Source: Atopobiaceae bacterium (lineage in GTDB: Bacteria > Actinomycetota > Coriobacteriia > Coriobacteriales > Atopobiaceae). Taken from it: a DNA stretch of 64,000 nt. The notes below the pieces were generated by a model. That model saw only the letters and a program-made list of their open reading frames with translations. It searched no databases and was not told the DNA's origin. Below, piece after piece: positions 46,738 to 54,850 of the stretch (positions within the stretch are counted from its first letter, which is position 1; each line of letters begins with the position of its first letter). The translations under genes and the position numbers were made by a program. The stretch lies in the NCBI GenBank assembly GCA_022483015.1, contig JAKVOB010000001.1, forward strand, positions 496,001 to 560,000, in the 5' to 3' direction.

Positions 46738-48327
46738 ATGGTGCAGAACGACGATCGTGCGGCGTCCCGCATGACACCGACCAGCCGTCCCGCCTCGACG
46801 GGTGCCTATGACGACGAGAGGGACCAGCTCCATGAGGAGTGTGGCGTCTTCGGAATCTGGGCCCCCGGTCACGACGTTGCCCGCATGACCTACTTCGCCC
46901 TTCGTGCCCTGCAGCACCGGGGCCAGGAGTCGGCTGGCATCGCCGTGGGGGATGGGCACACCGTCCTGGTGAGGAAGGACCTGGGCCTCGTGAGCCAGGT
47001 CTTCACCGACTCCGACCTGGCGGCCATGCCAGGCCATGTCGCGGTGGGCCACGTGCGCTACGGTACGTCGGGAGCCAAGAGCTGGGAGGCGGCTCAGCCG
47101 CACCTCTCGGCCATCAACGACGTCATCATCGCGCTCGCGCACAATGGCACCCTCGTGAACTCCGACGAGCTCAGGCGCGAGCTGGTGAACCTGGGCATAC
47201 CCTTCAGGTCTAACACCGACAGCGAGGTCGCGGCCAAGCTCGTGGGGTACTTCACCGAGCAGACCCACCACATCACGCAGGGCATCGCCAGGATGATGTC
47301 CATGGTGGAGGGGGGCTATGCCATGGCCCTCGTACGCGAGGACGCGCTCTATGCCTTCCGTGACCCCCATGGCATCAGGCCCCTCGTCCTCGGACGGCTC
47401 GCTGCCGATGCTGGTTGGGTCGTCGCGAGCGAGACCTGTGCCCTCGACATCCTCGGTGCCGAGTACGTGCGTGACGTCGTGCCGGGCGAGATCATCCGTA
47501 TCTCGGGCGACGGCCTCTCCTCGCTGCAGGGGGTCTCGCGTGAGATTCCGGCCAACTGCATCTTCGAGGACGTGTACTTCTCGCGTCCCGATTCCATCGC
47601 GGGCGGTCGCTCCATCTACTCGATGCGCTATGCGATGGGCGCCGAGCTCGCCCGTGAGTCCCCGGCCGACGCCGACCTCGTGATAGGCGTGCCTGACTCC
47701 GGCCTGCCGCCTGCTGAGGGCTTCGCCCACGAGCTGGGACTCCCCTTCGGCGAGGGGCTCATCAAGAACCGCTACGTCGCGCGGACCTTCATCCAACCCA
47801 CCCAGGAGCTCCGCGAGCTCGGCGTCCGTCTCAAGCTCAACGCCCTCCGCGACAACGTGGCCGGAAAGCGCCTCGTCATGATCGACGACTCCATCGTGCG
47901 CGGCACCACGTCCAAGCAGATCGTGCGCATGCTCAAGGATGCCGGTGCGCTCGAGGTCCACGTGCGCATCAACTCCCCCGAGGTCATCTGGCCCTGCTTC
48001 TATGGCATCGACACCGACACGCAGGACCAGCTCATCTCGGCGAACAAGTCCGTCGACGAGATATGCGACTACATCGGGGCGGACTCCCTCGCCTTCCTCT
48101 CGGTTCCCGGCCTCCTGAAGTCGGTGCCCATGAGCGGCTACTGCCAGGCTTGCTTCACGGGGGAGTATCCCGTCGAGATTCCCGAGAGCTTCTCTGCGGG
48201 CAAGTTCCTCGAGGGCTACGAGCCCAACAACCTCTCACACGCCTCTCGGACCTCGCAGATGAGGATCGAGGACCTTGTTCCAGACGGACCAGGAGATTCC
48301 ACCACCGAGAAGGGAAGCACCAGATGA
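46738..48327 (+). CDS. purF: Amidophosphoribosyltransferase
   Basis: 529 residues, committing step of purine synthesis. The mature N-terminal catalytic Cys is C35 in EECGVFGIWAP, so a propeptide of 34 residues must be removed. RYGTSGAKSWEAAQPH, NGTLVNSDEL, the PRPP loop VMIDDSIVRGTTSKQI, and cysteines (NCIFEDVYF, YCQACFTGEYP) typical of the Fe-S form are visible. TAGGAGGA precedes the ATG by 12 bases. The stop overlaps the purM start (ATGA). Confidence 0.96.
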   Translation: MVQNDDRAASRMTPTSRPASTGAYDDERDQLHEECGVFGIWAPGHDVARMTYFALRALQHRGQESAGIAVGDGHTVLVRKDLGLVSQVFTDSDLAAMPGHVAVGHVRYGTSGAKSWEAAQPHLSAINDVIIALAHNGTLVNSDELRRELVNLGIPFRSNTDSEVAAKLVGYFTEQTHHITQGIARMMSMVEGGYAMALVREDALYAFRDPHGIRPLVLGRLAADAGWVVASETCALDILGAEYVRDVVPGEIIRISGDGLSSLQGVSREIPANCIFEDVYFSRPDSIAGGRSIYSMRYAMGAELARESPADADLVIGVPDSGLPPAEGFAHELGLPFGEGLIKNRYVARTFIQPTQELRELGVRLKLNALRDNVAGKRLVMIDDSIVRGTTSKQIVRMLKDAGALEVHVRINSPEVIWPCFYGIDTDTQDQLISANKSVDEICDYIGADSLAFLSVPGLLKSVPMSGYCQACFTGEYPVEIPESFSAGKFLEGYEPNNLSHASRTSQMRIEDLVPDGPGDSTTEKGSTR

Positions 48328-49415
48328 GCGAGACCCCCACGCACGTGAGCTATGCGGATGCAGGCGTCGACGTCGACGAGGGCGCCCGCGCCGTCGACGC
48401 CATCAAGGATGCCGTGGCACGCACGGACCGGCCCGAGTGCCTGGGAGGCCTCGGCGGCTTCGGCTGCCTCTTCTCGGCTGCCGGCCTCAAGGCGATGGAC
48501 GACCCCGTGCTCGTCTCGGGCACGGACGGCGTCGGCACCAAGCTCGCCATCGCCCAGATGCTCGGCCGCAACGACACCGTGGGTGAGGATCTCGTGGCCA
48601 TGTGCGTCGACGACGTGGTCGTGACAGGTGCCGAGCCCCTGTTCTTCCTGGATTACGTCGCTATCGGCCGCATCGAGGCAGAGAGCATGTCGCACATCGT
48701 GGCCGGTATCGCGCGCGGTTGCGAGAAGTCGGGCTGTGCCCTCATCGGCGGCGAGATGGCCGAGCACCCAGGCGTGATGCGTGCGGATGACTATGACCTC
48801 GCGGGCTTCTGCGTCGGCGCGGTCGACCGCCCCAAGATGCTCGGGGCCGACCGCGTGCACGTCGGGGACGTCATCATCGGGCTTCCCAGCTCGGGAATCC
48901 ACTCGAACGGCTACTCACTCGTCCGCAAGGTCGCCATCGAGGGCAAGACCGTCGAGCAGCTCGATGAGCCGCAGGCGGACCTCGGAGGCAAGAGCCTGGC
49001 CGATGCCGTGCTGGCCCCGACGACCATCTACTCGGGTGCGCTGGTGGCGGCCCTCGCCGCAGGTGCCCCGATCCATGCCATGGCCCACATCACCGGCGGC
49101 GGCATCACCGAGAACCTCAACCGCGCCCTTCCGGCGGACGTGGACGCCGTGGTCGACCGTGGTGCCGATGGCCGCGGTGGCGTGGCAGGCGACGACCCCG
49201 CGTGGTCCGTCCCGCCGGTCATCTCGTACATGGTCCGCGCGGCGGGCCTCACGCCCGACGAGGCCTACAAGACCTTCAACATGGGCGTGGGCATGAGCGT
49301 CCTGTGCGACCCCGATGACGTGGACGAGGTCTGCGAGGCCCTCGTGGCCCAGGGACAGGAGCCCTTCGTGATGGGCGAGTGCGTCGCTGGCACGGGCACG
49401 GTGACCTACCGATGA
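48324..49415 (+). CDS. purM: Phosphoribosylformylglycinamidine cyclo-ligase
   Basis: 363 residues, AIR synthetase. VSYADAGVDVDEGARAV, PVLVSGTDGVGTKL, DDVVVTGAEPLFFLDY, ALIGGEMAEHPG and GLPSSGIHSNGYSLVR are diagnostic. Its ATG overlaps the purF stop and its stop overlaps the purN start, so the three are translationally coupled. Confidence 0.97.
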   Translation: MSETPTHVSYADAGVDVDEGARAVDAIKDAVARTDRPECLGGLGGFGCLFSAAGLKAMDDPVLVSGTDGVGTKLAIAQMLGRNDTVGEDLVAMCVDDVVVTGAEPLFFLDYVAIGRIEAESMSHIVAGIARGCEKSGCALIGGEMAEHPGVMRADDYDLAGFCVGAVDRPKMLGADRVHVGDVIIGLPSSGIHSNGYSLVRKVAIEGKTVEQLDEPQADLGGKSLADAVLAPTTIYSGALVAALAAGAPIHAMAHITGGGITENLNRALPADVDAVVDRGADGRGGVAGDDPAWSVPPVISYMVRAAGLTPDEAYKTFNMGVGMSVLCDPDDVDEVCEALVAQGQEPFVMGECVAGTGTVTYR

Positions 49416-50155
49416 GCGCAAAGAGGGACCCTGCCCTCGACACCTCGACGCTCGATGCGGCCGAGGGCTCCGACGCCTTCGAGTCGGAGCTGTGCTCGGT
49501 CGTGGGGACCGCGGCCGAGGGGGACGGCTTCACGCCGCACAGCCCGCTGCGCCTGGGGGTCCTCATCTCGGGCAACGGGACCAACCTGCAGGCCATCATC
49601 GACGCGATCGCCGCCGGTGCGCTCGATGCCGAGGTCGCGCTCGTGGTCTCGAGCAGGCCGTCGGCCTTCGGCCTCAAGCGTGCCGAGGAGGCCGGCATCC
49701 AGACGCTCACGCTCTCGAAGGAGACCTATGCCGACCCCGTCGTGGCCGACGAGGTCATCGCGGGCGAGCTCTATCGTGCGGGCGTGGACTACGTCATCAT
49801 GGCTGGCTACATGCGCAAGGTGGGTGCGCCGCTACTGGCGACCTTCCCCAACCGCATCGTGAACCTGCATCCCGCGCTGCTCCCGAGCTTCCCGGGGGCG
49901 CATGCCATCGCCGAGGCCTATGCGCGCGGGGTCAAGGTGACCGGCGTGACGGTCCACTTCGCCAACGCCGACTATGATGCGGGCCCCATCATCGCCCAGC
50001 GGGCGCTGTCCGTGCGCGAGGGGTGGGACGTCGACGAGCTCGAGTCCCACATCCATGACATCGAGCACGAGCTCTACCCGGCCACCATCCAGCTGCTGGC
50101 CCAGGGGCGCGTCCACGTACGTGCCGACGGCACCGTGGAGGTCGCGTCGGCGTAG
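49412..50155 (+). CDS. purN: Phosphoribosylglycinamide formyltransferase (PurN type)
   Basis: 247 residues. After an extension of about 45 residues the N10-formyl-THF-dependent domain begins (RLGVLISGNGTNLQAIIDA), with HPALLPSFPGAHAIAEAY holding the catalytic His and VHFANADYDAGPIIAQ. ATGA overlap with purM couples translation. The N-terminal extension is absent from most PurN. Confidence 0.95.
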   Translation: MSAKRDPALDTSTLDAAEGSDAFESELCSVVGTAAEGDGFTPHSPLRLGVLISGNGTNLQAIIDAIAAGALDAEVALVVSSRPSAFGLKRAEEAGIQTLTLSKETYADPVVADEVIAGELYRAGVDYVIMAGYMRKVGAPLLATFPNRIVNLHPALLPSFPGAHAIAEAYARGVKVTGVTVHFANADYDAGPIIAQRALSVREGWDVDELESHIHDIEHELYPATIQLLAQGRVHVRADGTVEVASA

Positions 50156-50298
50156 CCCCCCATCGATGCGACGGCAGGTCGTGTGGGTAACAGAATAGCG
50201 TGCTGCCTGGCATTTCTGCAGACACGTGCATGCTCCTCGTTCGGCAGTCCTAAGGCGTCAGGGATGACGCAGGAAGCGACGAAATGGGAGGTAGGTAC

Positions 50299-51054
50299 AT
50301 GGCAACAGGGAAGTATGACGGCTACAAGGTGATGATCGCCGGGTCGACCTCGGGAATCGGGCTCTCCATCACGGAGATGTTCCTCCGCGAGGGTGCCACG
50401 GTGCTCGGCCTCGGCCGTAACTTCGAGAACGTGCAGCACCTGGGCGACAGGTACATCCCGTTCAAGTGTGACGTCACGGACCTCGACCAGATCAGGGCCG
50501 CATGCGACAAGGTCAGGGAGCTCTTCGACGGCCACCTCGACGTGTTCATCAACTCCGCGGGCGTCGGCGTCCACTACTCCGTCAAGGAGGTCACGTCCGA
50601 GAAGTTCGACTTCGCGGTGGACCTGCTGCTGAAGTCCTCGGTCATGTTCACCAGGTACTGCTACGAGTACCTCGAGCAGGCCGAGCATGGAAGTCCTGTC
50701 ATCATCCACGTGTCGAGCATCGGCGCCCGCACGATCGAGCCGGGCGACATCCTCTATGGCATCTGCAAGACGGGCATGAACCTCTATAGCAAGCAGTCAG
50801 CCGGGGGGCTTCCGGGGGTTCGTGTCATGAGCCTCTCTCCAGGGCCCTTCATCACCCCGATCTTCGCCAAGAGCCGCACGCCCGAGGAGACCGAGCAAGT
50901 CATCAAGTACATGGGCACGCTCATCCCGAGTGGCAGGATGGCCGAGCCGGACGAGATAGGCGACCTCGTGAGCTTCCTCTGCTCAGACGAGGCCTCCTAT
51001 ATCAACGGTTGTGACATCTCCATCGACGGCGGGACGCTCACGCGTCTCAGCTAG
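50299..51054 (+). CDS. Short-chain dehydrogenase/reductase (canonical member of pair)
   Basis: 251 residues. NAD(P)-binding motif AGSTSGIGLS, NSAGV, catalytic Ser in HVSSIGA and the YGICK motif (YxxxK) are intact; SLSPGPFITPI and the C-terminal YINGCDISIDGG are classical. Substrate unknown; layout resembles bacterial hydroxysteroid or 3-oxoacyl reductases. GGGAGGTAGGTAC precedes the ATG. It is followed after 40 bases by a degenerate paralogue. Confidence 0.9.
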   Translation: MATGKYDGYKVMIAGSTSGIGLSITEMFLREGATVLGLGRNFENVQHLGDRYIPFKCDVTDLDQIRAACDKVRELFDGHLDVFINSAGVGVHYSVKEVTSEKFDFAVDLLLKSSVMFTRYCYEYLEQAEHGSPVIIHVSSIGARTIEPGDILYGICKTGMNLYSKQSAGGLPGVRVMSLSPGPFITPIFAKSRTPEETEQVIKYMGTLIPSGRMAEPDEIGDLVSFLCSDEASYINGCDISIDGGTLTRLS

Positions 51055-51094
51055 GCCGTCGAAACCACTCATTCACACGGAAGGGATGAAGACC

Positions 51095-51841
51095 ATGCTG
51101 AACAACAAGGTGGCGCTCGTCACGGGCATCTCCACCGGTATAGGGCTTGCCACTGCCACGCGGTATCTCAAGGAAGGCGCCAGGGTCATCGGCGTCGGTG
51201 ACCTCACCGACGAGGTCAAGGGCCTGGGCGACGGTCTCGACCATGTCGTCTGCGACGTCACCAAGGAGTCCGACGTCGCGTCGCTCTCCGACCTGATAGG
51301 CGAGCGCTATGGCGTCCTGGACATCCTCACGACGGTCTGCGACCGCGAGTACGACGGCAGGATCGGGGAGGTCGACGAGGCCGAGATGGAGCAGGCCTCC
51401 AAGCACATCCTCTATGCCCCGATGCTGCTCACCAAGCACCTCACGGACCTCCTCGGCAAGTCCGAGCTGGCCAGCGTCATCTATGACCTGCCCATATCGG
51501 CGTTCATGATCGAGAAGGACTATCTCACCTCGACGCTCAACGTGTCGCTGGCAAACTATGTGCGCCAGGCCACGGCCCAGATACGCCCCATCCGCGTCAA
51601 CGGGGTGATGTTCGGCCTCATCAAGGGCCATATGCTCTCAGCCGAGAAGGAGGCCAGGTTCGAGGCTGCCGATCCTCCTGAGTCCATGATCCCGTCGAGG
51701 AGGCTCGGGACGCCCGAGGACGTCGCCAACCTGAACAACTTCCTGGCCGACGAGGTCTCGAAGTTCTTCAACAGCGCGCTGATTCCTGTCGACGGTGGCT
51801 ACTACACGATGAACGCGCGCACGTTCGGCAACTCGTTCTAG
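51095..51841 (+). CDS. Atypical SDR lacking the usual catalytic residues
   Basis: 248 residues. Glycine motif VTGISTGIGLA and the C-terminal VDGGYYTMNAR place it in the SDR family, but the NAG motif is replaced by TTVCD, no YxxxK is present (FMIEKDYLTST instead), and the Ser position is not clear. It may be a partner subunit or bind a cofactor without catalysis. GGAAGGG lies nine bases before this ATG; an in-frame ATG at 51086 directly abuts the site. Confidence 0.85.
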   Translation: MLNNKVALVTGISTGIGLATATRYLKEGARVIGVGDLTDEVKGLGDGLDHVVCDVTKESDVASLSDLIGERYGVLDILTTVCDREYDGRIGEVDEAEMEQASKHILYAPMLLTKHLTDLLGKSELASVIYDLPISAFMIEKDYLTSTLNVSLANYVRQATAQIRPIRVNGVMFGLIKGHMLSAEKEARFEAADPPESMIPSRRLGTPEDVANLNNFLADEVSKFFNSALIPVDGGYYTMNARTFGNSF

Positions 51842-51871
51842 GGCCGTCCGCCTTGGGCGGGCGAACCATGT

Positions 51872-51904
51872 GAGGCCGTCTGGGACCTAGTCGCAGACGG
51901 CCTC
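51872..51904 (+). terminator. Intrinsic terminator after SDR pair
   Basis: GAGGCCGTCTG (51872-51882) and CAGACGGCCTC (51894-51904) form a perfect 11-bp stem, then TTCTTC. Confidence 0.85.
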
Positions 51905-52233
51905 TTCTTCGGTAGATTCTGGCGGAATGATATACCGTAAATGGTGTGGAACCGATATAACCAGTAGATAGCTGGAAGAACGGGCGTGTGGCGCCCTTCA
52001 TGTCTGAAAAGATGCTTAACACAAGGTGAGTCAAGGTATATGTTGAACCACATCACATATGTGGTGAGCTCATAGAGACAATATAGGGCGGTCGAGAACG
52101 ACTACCGATACACCACTTGGTAGGATATCCTGAATGTGTCATGGCTCCGCACGAATAGGGTTCCATGATCCACGGCCCGCGCGATACCCTCACCGCGTCA
52201 CATGTCGACGCAGGGGACGCGCGGGCCTTCTTT
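51905..52233 (+). other. AT-rich intergenic region ending in its own hairpin (possible small RNA)
   Basis: About 270 bases of distinctly lower GC than the neighbours, without a convincing gene, ending in a GC-rich inverted repeat GGCCCGCGCG (52174-52183) / CGCGCGGGCC (52218-52227) followed by TTCTTT. An ACCACAT/ATGTGGT inverted repeat lies near 52047-52065. Genes on both sides end here, so a rightward terminator with no preceding gene hints at a small transcript. No known RNA family was recognised. Confidence 0.35.
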
Positions 52234-52266
52234 CCCCCAGTGTGTCACGGACCAGCCTTGGAGCGC

Positions 52267-53511
52267 CTATGCGCGCGAGAGCGCGGCGACGGTCTCCACG
52301 TGCGAGGTGTGGGGGAACATGTCCACGCACGTGAGTGCATCGAGGTGCCAGCCGAGCTTGAGCAGCACGTCGCAGTCGCGACGCTGGGTCTCGGGGTTGC
52401 ATGAGACATAGACGATCCGCTCTGGTGCCAGTGCCGATGCCCCCTCGAGGAACGATGTCGTGGATCCCGCCCGTGGCGGGTCGAGGACGATGACGTCGAA
52501 GTGCTCGTGGCCGGCACGGGCGTCACGCATGTAGGCCGTGGCGTCGGCATGCACGAAGCGGCAGCGGTCTGCCAGGCCGTTCTCGGCGGCGTTCTTCCTG
52601 GCACACGCCACGGCTCCCTCGACGTTCTCTACGCCCACGACCTTGAGGCCCGGGACGCGATGTGCGGCGGCGAGGCCTATCGTACCGATGCCGCAGTAGG
52701 CGTCGAGCAGGCGTACCCCGCGCACGCCGTCCGACGAGAGTCCCGCCGCATCGAGCGCGCAGGCATAGAGGCGCTCGGTCTGGAAGGGGTTGGTCTGGTA
52801 GAAGCTCGTTGGCCCGATCTCGAAAGAGACGCCGAGGAGCTCGTCGTGCATGATGCCGCCACCCACGAGGGCCATCGAGTCGTGCCCGAGCATTGCGTTG
52901 GTACGGCGCTGGTTCACGTTCTGTGCCACGGCCGTGACGCTCGGCGCGAGGGCGCGGACCCGATCGACGAACTCGCGCCCGTGCGAGACCTTCTCGCCGT
53001 TGGTGACGATGGTGAGGAGCAGGTCGTCCGTGGCCCAGCCAGCGCGAACGATGGCATGGCGGAGGAGCCCGCGGCCGCGGTCCTCGTCATAGGCCGGGAT
53101 GCGAAACTCCTCGGCGGCGCGCGCCACGGCGTTCAGGACCTGGCGGCAGCGGGGGTCCTCCACGAGGCAGGACGAGCATGGGACGATCGTATGGGTGCCA
53201 CGCGCGTAGAAGCCGCAGCGGACGCTGCCGTTGGCACCGGGGGTGTAGGGTGAGGCCGCCTTGTGGCGGTAGCCGACCGGTTCGAGGCCGGGGATGCCCG
53301 AGGACTCGTCCATGCCGAGCATGGGGATGCGGGGAAGGGTGCCGTCGGCGTGAGGGCCATGGGGCAGCCGTGGGTCGTCGGGGAGGATGTCCGCGAAGAG
53401 GCGCTCGACGGACTCGCGCTTGCGGCGCAGCTGTATGGCGTACGGGACCGCGAGCCATTCGCAGCCTCCGCACGAGCGGGCGATCGGGCAGGTGTACGTC
53501 TTGAATCCCAT
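52267..53511 (-). CDS. rlmD: 23S rRNA (uracil-5-)-methyltransferase, RlmD/RumA type
   Basis: About 414 residues from ATG at 53511. An N-terminal Fe-S-type Cys pattern (CPIARSCGGCEW) with a further CSSC is present; the SAM domain has LLDAYCGIGTIGLAA, VIVLDPPRAG and the catalytic VSCNPETQRRD. Homologues methylate U1939 or U747 of 23S rRNA; site specificity cannot be read. The usual N-terminal TRAM domain is not evident. Confidence 0.88.
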   Translation of the reverse strand: MGFKTYTCPIARSCGGCEWLAVPYAIQLRRKRESVERLFADILPDDPRLPHGPHADGTLPRIPMLGMDESSGIPGLEPVGYRHKAASPYTPGANGSVRCGFYARGTHTIVPCSSCLVEDPRCRQVLNAVARAAEEFRIPAYDEDRGRGLLRHAIVRAGWATDDLLLTIVTNGEKVSHGREFVDRVRALAPSVTAVAQNVNQRRTNAMLGHDSMALVGGGIMHDELLGVSFEIGPTSFYQTNPFQTERLYACALDAAGLSSDGVRGVRLLDAYCGIGTIGLAAAHRVPGLKVVGVENVEGAVACARKNAAENGLADRCRFVHADATAYMRDARAGHEHFDVIVLDPPRAGSTTSFLEGASALAPERIVYVSCNPETQRRDCDVLLKLGWHLDALTCVDMFPHTSHVETVAALSRA

Positions 53512-53628
53512 GCGTACAGTGTAGCTGTGTGAGGGGCGAGGCGGTGCGCTGGGGCCCAGGTGCCCCATATGCGTCCCGCGGGCGGACGGCCTCTTTCAGA
53601 TTGTGCCTGCGCCGATCGTTCAGGCTGC

Positions 53629-53634
53629 TAGAAT
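53629..53634 (+). promoter_or_regulatory. -10 element before the hydroxyacid dehydrogenase gene
   Basis: TAGAAT lies 53 bases before the ATG at 53687; no -35 at ideal spacing is clear. Confidence 0.35.
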
Positions 53635-53686
53635 GTCGTGCAACCGATGCCGCGTCAGGGGCGTCGCCACAAGAGGGGGAGCTCGT

Positions 53687-54655
53687 ATGGGAACCATCCG
53701 CAAGGTCGGCATTCTGGGACAGGGTCACGTCGGAGCGCATGTGGCCAACAGCATGGTGCTCCAGGGGGTGGCCGACGAGCTCTACCTCTGCGACCTCGAC
53801 CAGAAGAAGCTCGACTCCGAGGTCCAGGACCTTCGCGACGGACTGGCCTTCTGCCCCCATAACGTGAGGATAGAGGCCTGCGGCACGGACTACGAGGCCC
53901 TGGCCGACTGCGATGTCATCGTGAACGCCGCGGGCAAGGTCGCCCTTGCCGCGACAGACCGTGATGGCGAGCTCTTCTGGACCACCGACACCGCCCGCAC
54001 CTTCGCCGCCCGCATCGCGAAGGCCGGCTTCGACGGCATCTGGGTCACCATCGCCAACCCGTGCGACGTCGTGGCCACCGAGATCTGGCACCTCACCGGC
54101 TGTGACCCCGCGCGCGTGGTGGGGTCTGGCACGGCCCTCGACTCCTCCCGTCTGCGCAACGTCCTCTCGCAGGCCACGGGCTACGACCAGAAGTCCATCG
54201 GCTGCTACATGCTCGGCGAGCACGGCGCCTCGCAGTTCGCCTGCTGGAGCCAGGTCAACTTCGGCGGCAAGCCGCTCGCGCAGCTCGAGGAGGAGGACCC
54301 CGAGCATTTCGAATTCGACAGGCCCAAGCTCGAGGACCTCGCGCGCCAGGGCGGTTACGTGACCTATGCCGGCAAGGGATGCACCGAGTACGCGGTCGCC
54401 GATGCGGCCACGCGCCTGGTCAAGGCCGTGGTCTCGAACGAGCACTACATCACGGCCTGCTCCACGCTGCTCACCGGCCAGTACGGCGAGGAGGGGCACT
54501 TCACGTCCATCCCCTGCTCGGTGGGGGCTGGCGGCGTGGAGCGCGTCTTCATGCCCGACCTCGACTCGACCGAGCAGGAGGCCTTCCATAAGTCCTGCGC
54601 CCACATCAAGGAGAACATCTCCCGCCTCGAGTGGTGGGACTCCGACCGGGCATAG
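53687..54655 (+). CDS. L-2-hydroxyisocaproate/lactate dehydrogenase-like NAD enzyme
   Basis: 322 residues of the LDH/MDH family. NAD motif GILGQGHVGAHVAN, NPCDVVATEIWHLTG, VVGSGTALDSSRLR with the substrate-binding Arg, and GEHGASQFACWSQV with the catalytic His. The SQF after GEHG and the shape fit L-2-hydroxyisocaproate dehydrogenases rather than classical lactate dehydrogenases (GEHGDTE). The mobile loop reads AAGKVALAATDRDGELFW, without the usual Gln/Arg specificity signature. GGGGGAGCTCGT precedes the ATG. Confidence 0.82.
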   Translation: MGTIRKVGILGQGHVGAHVANSMVLQGVADELYLCDLDQKKLDSEVQDLRDGLAFCPHNVRIEACGTDYEALADCDVIVNAAGKVALAATDRDGELFWTTDTARTFAARIAKAGFDGIWVTIANPCDVVATEIWHLTGCDPARVVGSGTALDSSRLRNVLSQATGYDQKSIGCYMLGEHGASQFACWSQVNFGGKPLAQLEEEDPEHFEFDRPKLEDLARQGGYVTYAGKGCTEYAVADAATRLVKAVVSNEHYITACSTLLTGQYGEEGHFTSIPCSVGAGGVERVFMPDLDSTEQEAFHKSCAHIKENISRLEWWDSDRA

Positions 54656-54850
54656 GCGTCGAGCGGAGGAGGCCCTCCCCGGAGCCTGGTGCGCCGCGGG
54701 TGGGACGTTCCTCTCGATGCCCCTTCCCGACCGAAGGACAAAACACGAATTCCCCCATGTCCCGCGCATTGTGCCGCGGAAAGGGATATCATCACATTCG
54801 AGAATTTGAATTCGGGTCAAAAAGGCCCAGACCGTCAGAAGGGGTATGCA

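Noticed and set aside
51838-52056. Leftward 72-codon frame in the SDR/rlmD gap
   Set aside because: Composition does not match the neighbours, no good start signal, and it crosses the SDR terminator.
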